NCBI GenBank assembly: GCA_024707385.1
Contig: JANPZW010000009.1
Span: 62,001-126,000 of the forward strand
Direction of reading: 5' to 3'
Origin: Cellvibrionaceae bacterium
Lineage (GTDB): Bacteria; Pseudomonadota; Gammaproteobacteria; Pseudomonadales; Cellvibrionaceae
DNA: 64,000 nucleotides
Positions 18,113-27,286 of this stretch are shown here, piece after piece. Under the pieces are notes generated by a model that did no database searches, was not told the origin of the DNA, and worked only from the letters and a program-made list of their open reading frames with translations. Numbering within the stretch: position 1 is the stretch's first letter; each line of letters starts with the position of its first letter. A program made the position numbers and the translations under genes.

Positions 18113-20013
18113 AGTCACAGACTCCAAATCCAGACTTGCATCGAATTCTTGCTGCAATTGCTGCACCAGCGGGTCGTCGCGCAGGCGCTGAATCGCCGCC
18201 TCGCGCGCCTCGCGACGCTGGCGCTCGCCCCAGGCCGCAGGCGTTTCCAAACCATTGGGCAACGGCTGTATCCGGACGTCCACTTGCACCGGCGCGGCAA
18301 AATAATCGCGCAGCAGATCGGTCAGCCGGCGCGGGTGCGCCTCGTCATAGAGACTCGCCTTTTCCGGATCCAGCGCAAACACCAGCTGGTTGCCCCGCCG
18401 CTCCAACAGCACACAGTTGGACGCCGTGCTCTGCAATACCCCCGCGAACATTCAACACCTGATACACCCCAATCCAGTGATGCGGGGCGAACTCTTCCAA
18501 ACAGACTGCGGCGACCGGCTCGGCAGCCGCCGGCCTAGCGGGCTCCTGGGTTCTTGATTCAACCCGAATCTGCTCCGGCGCCGCCGCCGGTGGTCGTCGA
18601 ACCTCTTCGGACAGTCTTGCGACTTCAGCGGGTCGTGCTGCTTCAGATGATCGTCCCGGTTCAGGTGAGCGTACTGCCCTCAAGCTGTCGCGCCACTTCG
18701 GGTTGACGTACCGGCTCGGTTTGCCGCGCCGCTGGCGCTGATTGCACCGGCGGTTCCGGCGCGACTGAAGGCGCCGGGGCGGAGGGCGCCATTACGGCCT
18801 GCAGCACTGCCCTGGCCGCCGTCGATGCAGACGGCTCGGCCGCTGCCGGTTCAGACTTTTTTGCGGAGGTGCCCTCCCCGGTCGCACCCGGCTCGCGCAT
18901 CAGCGAGCGGCTTGGCGCCTCCACCAAACCCTGGGGCTTAAAGGCGAGCATGCGCAACAAGGTCATTTCAAAACCGCTGCGGGGATCGGGCGCCAGCGGC
19001 AGGTCGCGCCGGCCTAACAGACCCGTCTGATAAAACAACTGCACGTCTTCCGGCGCCAGCTCCATGGCGAATTTCAGAATCTGTTCACGATCACCGTAGC
19101 TGTTGTCCACCGCCTCCGGCAGTGCCTGGGCGATGGCAATGCGGTGCAGCAGCGTGATCAGGTCGCCGAGGGCGCTGTGGTAATCCGGCGACTGTTCGGC
19201 AAAGAGCGCCACTGCTTTGAGCAGCGCGGCCCCGTCGCCCTGGATCAGCGCGGCCATCAGCTGCTCAATCAATTTGTGGTCGATGGTGCCCAGCATGGCG
19301 GTGACGTCGCTGGCCGCCACCTTGCCGCTGCCGAAGGCGATGGCCTGGTCGGTCAGACTCAAAGCGTCGCGCATACTGCCGTCGGCGGAGCGCGCCAGCT
19401 GCCACAGCGCCGCCTCGTCAAACGGCACCATCTCCTCCTGCAGAACGTGGTGCAAGTGCTGCACGATTCGCTCAGGGCTCATGTTCTTGAGATTGAATTG
19501 CAGACAGCGGGACAGGATAGTGATGGGCAGCTTTTGCGGATCGGTAGTGGCGAGCAGGAATTTAACGTGGGCGGGCGGCTCCTCCAGGGTCTTCAACAGG
19601 GCGTTGAAGCTGTGGTTGGAGAGCATGTGCACTTCGTCGATCAGATAAATCTTGAAGCGCCCGCGGGTGGGTGCGTATTGCACGTTGTCGAGCAGTTCGC
19701 GGGTGTCCTCCACCTTGGTGCGCGAGGCGGCGTCCACTTCGATCAGATCGATAAACCGACCTTCATTGATCTCGCGACAGGCCGAACATTCTCCGCAGGG
19801 AGCGGAGCTGATGCCGACTTCGCAATTGAGACAGCGGGCGAGAATACGCGCGATGGTGGTTTTACCCACACCGCGGGTACCGGTGAACAGGTAGGCATGG
19901 TGCAGTCGATTGTGGTCGAGCGCATTGATCAGGGCCTTGAGCACATGCTCCTGCCCCACCATTTCACGAAATGTGCGCGGACGCCACTTGCGGGCTAATA
20001 CCTGATAACTCAC
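18104..20013 (-). CDS. dnaX: DNA polymerase III subunits gamma and tau (two frame breaks)
   Basis: From GTG 20013 the first frame covers the AAA+ clamp-loader core: GTRGVGKTTIARILAR (Walker A), the zinc-binding Cys cluster CLNCEVGISSAPCGEC, and LIDEVHMLS (Walker B). It stops after 450 residues at 18661, in the Pro/Ala-rich linker. The linker continues in another frame (SEAARPAEVARLSEE), and a third frame carries the tau C-terminal domain (LQSTASNCVLLERRGNQLVF, ending LESVTYS at 18104). One base fewer near 18677-18679 and one C fewer in the C5 run at 18439-18443 give 635 residues, close to E. coli tau (643). The second break lies in a conserved domain and is probably an error; the first falls where E. 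coli makes gamma by programmed frameshift, but no A-AAA-AAG heptamer is present. The gene precedes ybaB-recR. Confidence 0.85.
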
Positions 20014-20136
20014 TCGACGGGTCTCGGTTTAATTGAGGGCGGGATTATAGCGGACAGGCAGGCCTTGCTGGCAAACCGCGGCATTCGAATGAAGCGTGGG
20101 ACAAATAAAAATTGTGCAGATGCGGGAGATTTGGAG

Positions 20137-20245
20137 GGGACCCTAACCAGCCACACCCCGGCACACAGTCAATTCACTACCGTTGCTCCCTTCCGGGCCT
20201 GGCGGGGTTCGCGGTTGCCTGTTGCGAGGGGACCGGAAAGGGCCA
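20137..20245 (-). ncRNA. ffs: 4.5S signal recognition particle RNA
   Basis: Read on the minus strand, the conserved apical core GCCAGGCCCGGAAGGGAGCA is followed by CAACGGTAGTGA and the closing strand GTGTGCCGGGGTGTGGCTGG. This is the Ffh-binding domain (asymmetric and symmetric loops with GGAA tetraloop) of the bacterial SRP RNA. The outer helix pairs GGCCC near 20244 with AGGGTCC near 20139, so the ends are approximate to a few bases. It lies just upstream of dnaX on the same strand, as in Pseudomonas. Confidence 0.9.
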
Positions 20246-20311
20246 CCATTGAGACACGGCCGTTTTGGCCGAGCCGCGCATTATCCGGTTTTTGCGCCGC
20301 AATGCAAGGGC

Positions 20312-21004
20312 TCAAAACCAGAAGCTCAGGCCGGCTATCCAAGCGATATCTGCTGTTTCATCACCCGCTGCACGGGCGAAATTAGCGCTCTTGCCAAAGA
20401 CTTTCCAATATTCCACCCCCACGTAGGGAATCAGGTCCGGGCGGATTTCATAACCCAGACGCAGCCCCGCGGTAAGCTCGCCAAGACCCGATCCCACGCC
20501 GGTTTCGCTGTCGTTCTGGCCGTGCAGGTCTAATTCCAGTGCGGGGGACAGTGACCAGTTCTGAGTGAGGTTCAATTCATACCCGAACGCCAGCTGCAGC
20601 GCGACCGCACCGCTCTCGCCTACGAACAGCTTCAGTTCAGTATCAATGAAGTACGGCGCCACTCCCGCCAATCCCAGGGCTCCCCAGGTGTTGGTAGGTT
20701 GAGGGCGCGCATCGTGGCGCAATCCAGCCAACAGCTCCCAGTAGGGGCTCACAGCAACGCTATACAAAGCTTGCAGTTCCACCTCCTGCAAATCCCCACG
20801 GGCGTGCTCCAGATCGAACTTCAACCAGAATTTGCGCAGATCCCACCCCGCCCAAAGGTCGCCGCTCACCGTCAACTGGTCTTGATCATTCCATTCGAAC
20901 TGGCCGATATTCAAACCAAACAACAGCGGATCGTCGCTGGTATGGGCCAAGACGCTACAAGGCGCCAAGCCAAGCAACAGAGTGAGAAGATGACAGCGCT
21001 TCAT
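20312..21004 (-). CDS. copB: Copper resistance protein B, outer-membrane beta-barrel
   Basis: This 230-residue protein has a Sec signal peptide (LLTLLLGLAPCSVLAHTSDD). The mature part is built of alternating-residue beta strands ending in an aromatic C-terminus (WIAGLSFWF), as expected for an outer-membrane barrel. LLFGLNIGQFEWNDQDQL and GDLWAGWDLRKFWLK match the PcoB/CopB family. CopB-type proteins help keep copper out of the periplasm. It overlaps the copA stop by 4 bp (ATGA) and is translated from the same transcript. It lacks the Met-rich N-terminal extension seen in some PcoB/CopB proteins. Confidence 0.85.
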   Translation of the reverse strand: MKRCHLLTLLLGLAPCSVLAHTSDDPLLFGLNIGQFEWNDQDQLTVSGDLWAGWDLRKFWLKFDLEHARGDLQEVELQALYSVAVSPYWELLAGLRHDARPQPTNTWGALGLAGVAPYFIDTELKLFVGESGAVALQLAFGYELNLTQNWSLSPALELDLHGQNDSETGVGSGLGELTAGLRLGYEIRPDLIPYVGVEYWKVFGKSANFARAAGDETADIAWIAGLSFWF

Positions 21005-22983
21005 ATCACCCGCACCTCCCGCATCATGCCCCCCATGTGATACAGCATGTGGCAGTGATAGGCCCAGCGGCCTCGGGCATCGGCGGTGACCAAATAACTG
21101 ACTTTGGCCCCAGGCTGGACCAGCACCGTGTGTTTGCGCGGAATAAAATCCGGGTCGCCGGTTTCCAACTCACTCCACAAGCCGTGCAGGTGAAAGGGGT
21201 GGGTCATCATGGTGTCGTTGACGAGAATAAAGCGCACCCGCTCACCGTATTGCAAGATGATCGGCGGCGCCTCCACATGGCGGATGCCGTTGATCGACCA
21301 CATGTAGCGATGCATGTTGCCGGTGAGATGCAGCTCGATCTCGCGGCTTGGCTCGCGCTTATCCCGGGTCGGGTGAAGGCCGCGCAGGTCGGCGTAGGTG
21401 AGCACTTTCCTACCATAAAGGCTTTGATGGTCGCGCAGGCCCACCCCCGGATCGGCGATCCCGCTCATCGGCATCTCCACTCGCATATCCACGTGAGGGC
21501 CAAATTCGGTGGCGACGTGGGTGACGGATACCGGATCACTAAAATTCGCCCCAAACCCGGCCGGCGCCAGGGCACTTCCCGCTGCCACTTCCCGATGCAC
21601 CAGGTGGCTTTCATGCCCCTGATGAGCGGCGTGCGCAGCCTGCTCGCCATGACTGGAATGGTCATGATGGCTGGCGTGATTCTGATGGTCGGACTGCTCC
21701 TGGTGAGCCGAGTGACCCTGATGGCCGGAGTGATCAGGCTGCGCCGCGACGGCATGGTGCGAGTGGTCCGAGTGACCGTTTTGATGGACACGCTCTTCCG
21801 CCACGCGGTGGTTGGTATGGGCGTGTGCAGCATGATCATCACTGCGATGGGCCATGCCCATATCCCGGTGGGTCAATACCGGCGCTGGGTCGAGCGGAGG
21901 GATTTCTGCCTGCCAAGCCGAATCCGGCGTCAGGGTGCCGCGCGCATAACCGGAGCGGTCGATGCTCTGGGCGAAAACGGTGTAGGCGCGGTTCGCCGGT
22001 TCGACGATCACATCGTAGGTTTCCGCAACACCTATACGGAATTCGTCCACCTCCACCGGGCGGACATTCTGGCCGTCAGCGGCCACTACTTTCATTTTTA
22101 AGCCGGGAATTCGCACGTCGAATAGAGTCATGGCCGAACCATTGATAAAACGCAGCCGCAGTCGCTCTCCCTGCTGAAACAAGCCCGTCCACCCCTGCCC
22201 CGGCGTTACGCCGTTCATCAAATAGGTGTAGGTATAGCCGGTGACGTCAGCGAGATCCCTGTCATTCATACGCATCTGGTTCCACATGGCGCGCTCACGC
22301 CCCAAACCTGCAAAACCAAGACGGCGAATATCCGCCCACACGTCGCCGAGAGTACGCTCGCGCCGGTTGTAGTAGTGGCTCTGCTTTTTGAGTGTCGCCA
22401 GGATCTGCTCGGGGGACGTGTCACTCCAATCCGATAACAGGATTACCAGGTCCCGGTCGCAGGGTTCAGGATCAGGCGTGAGCGGATCGATGATGATCGC
22501 GCCGTAAAGACCGAGCTGCTCCTGAAAATGCGAATGGCTGTGGTACCAATAAGTGCCGCTCTGCTTGAGATCAAAGCGGTAGGTGAAGGTCTCGCCCGGT
22601 TTGATGCCGTCAAAACTGAGCCCAGGCACACCGTCCATTTCGCTCGGCAGAATAATGCCGTGCCAGTGGATGGAGGAGTCCTGCGGCAACTGGTTGTGGA
22701 CAGCGATCTCTACACTCTCGCCTTCCCGCCAACGCAATACAGGTCCTGGAAGACTTTGGTTAACCGTCACCGCTGGGCGCGGCCGGCCGGTGAAATTGAC
22801 GAGTTGGGAGCCGATCTCGAGCCGGGGCTGATGACTGGTGATGATCGCGGCCGCGCTAGAAGCTGGCGACTCGCGGACGCTGGCGCAGGATGGCAGCGCC
22901 CCGGCAACGCAGGCGGACGCCGCTCCCAGGACAAATCCACGCCGCGAAACCGGCGCGGTACGCAGGGGAAAGAATGACTTCAT
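21001..22983 (-). CDS. copA: Copper-resistance multicopper oxidase with His-rich insert
   Basis: From ATG 22983 (AGAGGTC upstream) this is a 660-residue periplasmic multicopper oxidase. A twin-arginine signal (SRRGFVLGAASACVAGALP) opens the protein. The copper-site motifs are HWHGI and HSHFQEQ in domain 1, and HPFHLHGLW and HCHMLYHMGGM at the C-terminus, giving the type 1 and trinuclear ligands. A linker at about residues 370-490 is extremely His-rich (HSDHSHHAV, HQGHSAHQEQ, HHDHSSHGEQ), in place of the Met-rich repeats usual in CopA/PcoA. It probably oxidises Cu(I) and stores copper. It is the first gene of copAB. Confidence 0.92.
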   Translation of the reverse strand: MKSFFPLRTAPVSRRGFVLGAASACVAGALPSCASVRESPASSAAAIITSHQPRLEIGSQLVNFTGRPRPAVTVNQSLPGPVLRWREGESVEIAVHNQLPQDSSIHWHGIILPSEMDGVPGLSFDGIKPGETFTYRFDLKQSGTYWYHSHSHFQEQLGLYGAIIIDPLTPDPEPCDRDLVILLSDWSDTSPEQILATLKKQSHYYNRRERTLGDVWADIRRLGFAGLGRERAMWNQMRMNDRDLADVTGYTYTYLMNGVTPGQGWTGLFQQGERLRLRFINGSAMTLFDVRIPGLKMKVVAADGQNVRPVEVDEFRIGVAETYDVIVEPANRAYTVFAQSIDRSGYARGTLTPDSAWQAEIPPLDPAPVLTHRDMGMAHRSDDHAAHAHTNHRVAEERVHQNGHSDHSHHAVAAQPDHSGHQGHSAHQEQSDHQNHASHHDHSSHGEQAAHAAHQGHESHLVHREVAAGSALAPAGFGANFSDPVSVTHVATEFGPHVDMRVEMPMSGIADPGVGLRDHQSLYGRKVLTYADLRGLHPTRDKREPSREIELHLTGNMHRYMWSINGIRHVEAPPIILQYGERVRFILVNDTMMTHPFHLHGLWSELETGDPDFIPRKHTVLVQPGAKVSYLVTADARGRWAYHCHMLYHMGGMMREVRVI

Positions 22984-23106
22984 GAAAGACCTCTGCAGCA
23001 AATGATAGTCGCAACCACAACGCCAGGGCTGCGGATGGGCTCAATGCACCTGAGCAGAGATGAGAGCGGGAAACCTGGAACCCGGAACGAGGCTCCAGGT
23101 GTCCAA

Positions 23107-24285
23107 TCAGGCGGGAATCACTCTCACCCGGATGACATGCTTGACCTTGCGCAGCGCTTCGAGCGCCGCCGCCGGCGGTGCGACCGCCAGATCGAGAATG
23201 TTATACGCCACCGCATCGCGGCTCTTATTGGTCATGTCGATAACGTTGACATTGTGCTCGGCAAAAATCGACAGCACATCACCCAGAACGCCGGCCACGT
23301 TATCGTTGCTGAAGGTAATGCGCGTAGTGCCTTCAACGCGGGACATGGAGATGGCCGGGAAATTCACCGAATTGAGGATATTGCCGTTTTCCAAAAAGTC
23401 GCGAATCTGATCCGCCGCCATAACCGCGCAGTTTTCCTCGGCTTCTTCCGTACTCGCACCGATATGCGGCAGGGCGATCACACCCTTGCGGCCAATCAGG
23501 ACAGGCTCGGGAAAATCGCAGACGTATTGGCGCAATTTGCCAGCTTCCAGCGCATTGACTATGGCTTGCGGATCGACGATGGATTCGCGGGCAAAGTTGA
23601 TCAAGGAGGCGTGCGGCTTGAGCATCGCCAAGGTGTCCTGGTTGATCAGATGCTTGGTCGCGGCAATGGCCGGCACATGCAAAGAGACGTAGTCCGATGC
23701 CATCAACAGAGCATTGAGGCTCTCTTTGCGCTGCACTTGATTGGGCAGGCGCCAGGCGGCTTCGACAGAGAGCGCCGGGTCATAACCCAACACATCCATG
23801 CCCATCGCCAGAGCGGTTTCTGCCACCATGGAGCCGATCGCACCAAGACCAACCACACCAAGGGTTTTGCCCTTGAGCTCGGAGCCGGCGAAACGCTTCT
23901 TCTCGTCTTCGAGCAATTTCGACATCTCGGCGGAATCAGTCATATGACCGAGAGTTTCCACAAAGGCGCGGCTGCCGATGATGTCGCGGGAGCTGAGCAG
24001 CATAGAGGCCAGAACCAGCTCCTTGACGGCGTTGGCATTGGCGCCCGGTGTATTGAAAGCGACTACGCCGCGCTGGGTGTAATCAGCCACAGGCAGGTTG
24101 TTGACGCCGGCACCGGCGCGTGCGACCGCCAGCAGCGAGGCTGGGATTTCCTCACCGTGCAATTTGTGGCTGCGCAAAATATACGCATCAGGATTGCTGA
24201 CTTCCGCACCCACCGCATACTTTTCCGCAGCGAATCGGCGCAGCCCTTTAGGGGCAATTTTGTTATAGGTTTTGATGTGAAACAT
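23107..24285 (-). CDS. serA: D-3-phosphoglycerate dehydrogenase
   Basis: This 392-residue enzyme catalyses the first step of serine synthesis, oxidising 3-phosphoglycerate with NAD. ATG 24285 follows GGGAG; the reading frame extends 18 codons further with no better start. The NAD-binding motif VGLGAIGS lies near residue 148. Catalytic residues are expected in GAGVNNLP (substrate Arg/Asn region), the Glu in DPQAIVNALEAGKL context and the His of LPHIGASTEEAE. A C-terminal ACT domain (VAGVLGDVLSIFAEHNVNVIDM) may provide serine feedback. serC lies upstream on the same strand, 358 bp away, with a candidate plus-strand RNA between them. Confidence 0.93.
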   Translation of the reverse strand: MFHIKTYNKIAPKGLRRFAAEKYAVGAEVSNPDAYILRSHKLHGEEIPASLLAVARAGAGVNNLPVADYTQRGVVAFNTPGANANAVKELVLASMLLSSRDIIGSRAFVETLGHMTDSAEMSKLLEDEKKRFAGSELKGKTLGVVGLGAIGSMVAETALAMGMDVLGYDPALSVEAAWRLPNQVQRKESLNALLMASDYVSLHVPAIAATKHLINQDTLAMLKPHASLINFARESIVDPQAIVNALEAGKLRQYVCDFPEPVLIGRKGVIALPHIGASTEEAEENCAVMAADQIRDFLENGNILNSVNFPAISMSRVEGTTRITFSNDNVAGVLGDVLSIFAEHNVNVIDMTNKSRDAVAYNILDLAVAPPAAALEALRKVKHVIRVRVIPA

Positions 24286-24514
24286 AAGCACTCCCATAGC
24301 TGCCCGCAGTCCACGGACTTTGTTTGATTCCGACGTCAAATAGATGTCGTTGAAATATGATTTTTGAGACCCGCGAGACAGGTCTTTGCGGAAGATGGAT
24401 TTCCGCGACAGAAAACAGGCTTGTCTGTCGGGAATGTTTACACCCGATTCCAGAAAAATCCGTAAACTTTTGTTTTTATTAAGAATTTAGACTTGGCCCG
24501 ATTACTGCTTTATT

Positions 24515-24607
24515 GGTTTTACCTTGCTGAAAAACTATTGCTGCGTTTTTCAGGACGGTAAAACCTTGTTTCTTCGATTCAGCCCCGGTTTATCCGGGGT
24601 TTTTTTT
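24515..24607 (+). ncRNA. Candidate structured small RNA antisense-oriented between serA and serC
   Basis: GGTTTTACC (24515-24523) pairs perfectly with GGTAAAACC (24557-24565). Inside it CTGAAAAAC (24527-24535) pairs perfectly with GTTTTTCAG (24545-24553) around the loop TATTGCTGC. A single-stranded linker leads to a rho-independent terminator, CCCCGG/CCGGGG followed by eight T (24583-24607). Two nested 9-bp stems plus a terminator on the same strand are hard to explain as promoter sequence. Both flanking genes run the other way, so this would be an independent plus-strand transcript. Its start site is not obvious. It matches no RNA family I recognise. Confidence 0.5.
24583..24607 (+). terminator. 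Rho-independent terminator on plus strand
   Basis: CCCCGG, loop TTTAT, CCGGGG, then eight T. It is oriented against both flanking genes, so it most likely ends the candidate small RNA. Confidence 0.75.
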
Positions 24608-24643
24608 GCCCGCAAGAAAGCGCCGCAGACGCGGCGCACAGCT

Positions 24644-25768
24644 TTAGGCGGCGGTTGCTTTGGTATAGGCCCAGGTGAGCCAAGGCAGCAGCGCTTCTAC
24701 ATCAGACTTCTCGACGGTGGCGCCGCACCAGATCCGGATTCCAGGGGGTGCATCGCGATAGGCGCCTATGTCATAAGCCACACCTTCTTTATCCAGCAGC
24801 TTGATCATGGTCTTCACCTGATCCGGAGTCGCCTTCATGGTGAAACAGACGCTGGTGTTCGACAGAGTCGCAGGGTCCTGGGCGAGAAACTGGATCCAAT
24901 CGTTGGCGGCGACGAAGTCCTGCAGTACGCGCAAAGTCGCCTGGGATTTTTCAATCGCGCCCTTGGTGCCGCCGATACTGCGCAACCACGACAGAGCGTC
25001 CAGATAGTCCGCCACACACAACATGGACGGAGTATTGATGGTTTCGCCGCGGAAGATCCCCTCCTCCAGCTTGCCGCCTTTGGTCATGCGGAACAGCTTG
25101 GGCATAGGCCATGGCGGGGTATAGGATTCCAGGCGTGCCACAGCGCGGGGGCTCAGCACCAGCACCCCGTGGGCGCCTTCACCGCCGAGCACTTTCTGCC
25201 AGGAGAAAGTGACCACATCCAATTTTTCCCAGGGCATTTCCATGGCGAATACTGCGGAGGTCGCGTCGCAGATGGTCAAACCTTCGCGATCGTCAGCAAT
25301 CCAGTCGCCGTTAGGCACTTTCACGCCGGACGTTGTGCCGTTCCAGGTAAACACCACGTCGCGACTGAAATCGACAGATGACAGATCCGGCAGCAGGCCG
25401 TAGTCGGCTTCGAGCACGCGGACATCTTTGAGTTTGAGTTGTTTGGTGATATCGGTGACCCAGCCTGAACCGAAGGATTCCCAGGCCAGTACGTCTATTC
25501 CGCGCTGGCCGAGCATGGACCACATGGCCATTTCCACCGCACCAGTGTCAGAACCCGGCACTATACCTACACGGTAACCCGCCGGCAGACCGAGCAACTC
25601 GGCCGTTTCCACACACGCCTTCTCCAACATCGCCTTGCCCAAGCTGGAGCGGTGCGAGCGTCCGAGCACATCAAGAGACAATTTACTGACGTCGTATCCA
25701 GGGCGTTTACTACAGGGTCCAGAGGAAAAATTAGGGTTGGCGGGCTTTACGTGCGGTTGCATGCGCAT
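24644..25768 (-). CDS. serC: Phosphoserine aminotransferase
   Basis: This 374-residue PLP enzyme converts 3-phosphohydroxypyruvate and glutamate to phosphoserine and 2-oxoglutarate, the second step of serine synthesis (it also serves pyridoxal synthesis in many bacteria). [13 protein letters not shown] near the N-terminus and [11 protein letters not shown] are family motifs. The PLP lysine is in [12 protein letters not shown], and [16 protein letters not shown] follows. It belongs to the SerC branch typified by alphaproteobacteria and Mycobacterium rather than the E. coli type, by its NFSSGPC start and C-terminal PGIRIWCG. Start choice between ATG 25768 and ATG 25762 is uncertain. Confidence 0.9.
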   Translation of the reverse strand: MRMQPHVKPANPNFSSGPCSKRPGYDVSKLSLDVLGRSHRSSLGKAMLEKACVETAELLGLPAGYRVGIVPGSDTGAVEMAMWSMLGQRGIDVLAWESFGSGWVTDITKQLKLKDVRVLEADYGLLPDLSSVDFSRDVVFTWNGTTSGVKVPNGDWIADDREGLTICDATSAVFAMEMPWEKLDVVTFSWQKVLGGEGAHGVLVLSPRAVARLESYTPPWPMPKLFRMTKGGKLEEGIFRGETINTPSMLCVADYLDALSWLRSIGGTKGAIEKSQATLRVLQDFVAANDWIQFLAQDPATLSNTSVCFTMKATPDQVKTMIKLLDKEGVAYDIGAYRDAPPGIRIWCGATVEKSDVEALLPWLTWAYTKATAA

Positions 25769-25915
25769 TCTCAGCAATGGTTGGTTTAGCGATCGGGTGA
25801 ACCCGGATTTCTTAGGCGGCGCCCGGCGGGAAGACTGAAGCCGACCCCCGGGCCGCAAGGCGACGCATTATGCCAGCATCACAGCAAATAACCCAGAGAT
25901 CGCGCGGGTTGAACT

Positions 25916-26770
25916 TCAATAGAGAAGTGAATAGAGCTTGCGTTGATACTCCATCGCTAGAGGGTCTTTTTTGCCCAATACGGCCAGCACATCGGTGAAG
26001 GTTTTGCGCACCTCGCCATCGCGGGCAGCGAGGTTTTTTTGCAGCAGTTGGTACAGCAGCTCCAACGCCTCTTTGGGATAGTTGTGCTGCGAGTACTGAA
26101 TCGCGAGTTGATATTTCACGTCCTGATTGTCCGGCTCGGCCTGCAACTGCAGTTCGAGCGCATGAATCTCTGGCGCTTTTTCAGCGTTTTGCGCAAGTTC
26201 AAGCTTCGCCTTGACGTGCTGGTAGTCAGCCCCCTGATCGGCGAGTCTCACTTTGGCCAAAATCTCTCCAGCCTCGTCAATACGATTGAGCGCGATATAG
26301 GTTTCCGCAAGGGCACAGGCAATATCTGCACGCTGATTGGAAGTGGCGTAAGCCTCCTTCAAAACCACCAAAGCCCCAGCGTGATCATCCTGCTCCTGCA
26401 GGTGCAGACCCTCAGCCAAAAATTTGTCCCAGGGTTTGGGCAGATATTTATCCAGAAGTCTGCGCACTTCCAGCTCAGGCTGGGCTCCAACAAATCCATC
26501 AATGGGGCGACCGTCTTTGATGATCATCACCGTGGGCAGACTGCGTACGCCGAATTGAGCTGCGATCATCCCCTGCTCATCAGCATTCACCTTGGCCAGG
26601 AGAAAATCACCGGCGTACTCCTCCGCCAGCTTTTCCAGAATCGGCATTAAGGATTTGCAGGGACCGCACCAATCCGCCCAGAAGTCGACCATAACGGGGC
26701 GATTGAACGACTCGTCAATCAGCTGGGCCTTGGCGTTGGTTTCGGTAATCTCAACTTTGTAGGTCTGCAC
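25916..26770 (-). CDS. ybbN: Thioredoxin-TPR chaperone YbbN/CnoX-like
   Basis: GTG 26770 with GGAG 8 bases upstream gives 284 residues, the length of E. coli YbbN (CnoX). The N-terminal thioredoxin domain contains WADWCGPCKSLMP, the intact redox CxxC; E. coli YbbN has lost the first Cys, so this one could be redox-active. FGVRSLPTVMII supplies the cis-Pro. The rest is TPR-like helices (GALVVLKEAYATSNQRADIA, ALAETYIALNRIDEA). The protein is known as a holdase that passes clients to GroEL/DnaK. It stands alone, divergent from phaB across a 516-bp intergenic region. Confidence 0.88.
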   Translation of the reverse strand: MQTYKVEITETNAKAQLIDESFNRPVMVDFWADWCGPCKSLMPILEKLAEEYAGDFLLAKVNADEQGMIAAQFGVRSLPTVMIIKDGRPIDGFVGAQPELEVRRLLDKYLPKPWDKFLAEGLHLQEQDDHAGALVVLKEAYATSNQRADIACALAETYIALNRIDEAGEILAKVRLADQGADYQHVKAKLELAQNAEKAPEIHALELQLQAEPDNQDVKYQLAIQYSQHNYPKEALELLYQLLQKNLAARDGEVRKTFTDVLAVLGKKDPLAMEYQRKLYSLLY

Positions 26771-27286
26771 AATGGCTCTCCGCTTCAACAATGGAAAAAG
26801 GCACACAGTATGGCGACCCGCGCATCTAACGAGAATTCACCCTCGATGCCGGGTCAATCTGCCGCCGCTTATCCTGCCTATCTGGGGAAATTTTTGAAAA
26901 ATTCAATTTTTGTCTCCCCAATCAACGCAGACAACGTCCAAATCGTCCCGACTATTGCGAATCACGTCTCATAAGCATAGCCTTGGCTTTCGCGTGAAAC
27001 CCGCCGTGGCTTCACCCGCCAATTTGGCAAAATTCCCGAATACACAAGAGGGAAAATTGGCGAAGCTTAATTTTACGCATCCCCTGAAGACAGGTTATTT
27101 CAATGTTCTGTCCCGCCATGCTCGCTTGTCCTACTGCCCAATCAATACCACCCGAACCCGTCTCTCTATATTCCGATCACTGACCCAATGCTGTTCGCGA
27201 CTATGCGATCCTGCCCCATCAATTTTCCCAACAGGCTTACCGCTTTACTTTCTTTTGATATTCATTTGCTTAACAGGAGATAACAC
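26771..27286. other. Divergent intergenic region between ybbN and phaB
   Basis: The 516 bp hold no convincing gene. They contain an AT-rich perfect palindrome AATTTTTGAAAAATT (26889-26903) nested inside TGGGGA/TCCCCA arms (26883-26920). A second inverted repeat CGCCAATTT/AAATTGGCG with a 28-bp spacer spans 27017-27062. These are plausible regulator sites for ybbN and/or phaB. phaB has a clear ribosome site (AGGAG) 8 bp before its ATG. Confidence 0.5.

Larger units (their letters stand above)
24286..24643. other. Intergenic region between serC and serA
   Basis: The half next to serA is AT-rich and likely holds the serA promoter, though I cannot pin one. The half next to serC holds a compact structured element on the plus strand ending in a strong terminator (described separately). 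No credible protein-coding frame is seen. Confidence 0.6.

Noticed and set aside
18345..18683. Independent 112-codon gene after dnaX
   Set aside because: It is the linker and misread tail of dnaX in another frame; the flanking frames give a normal tau protein when joined.
23002..24327. 441-codon plus-strand frame over serA
   Set aside because: Mirror of the serA codon pattern; serA has strong motifs and a ribosome site.
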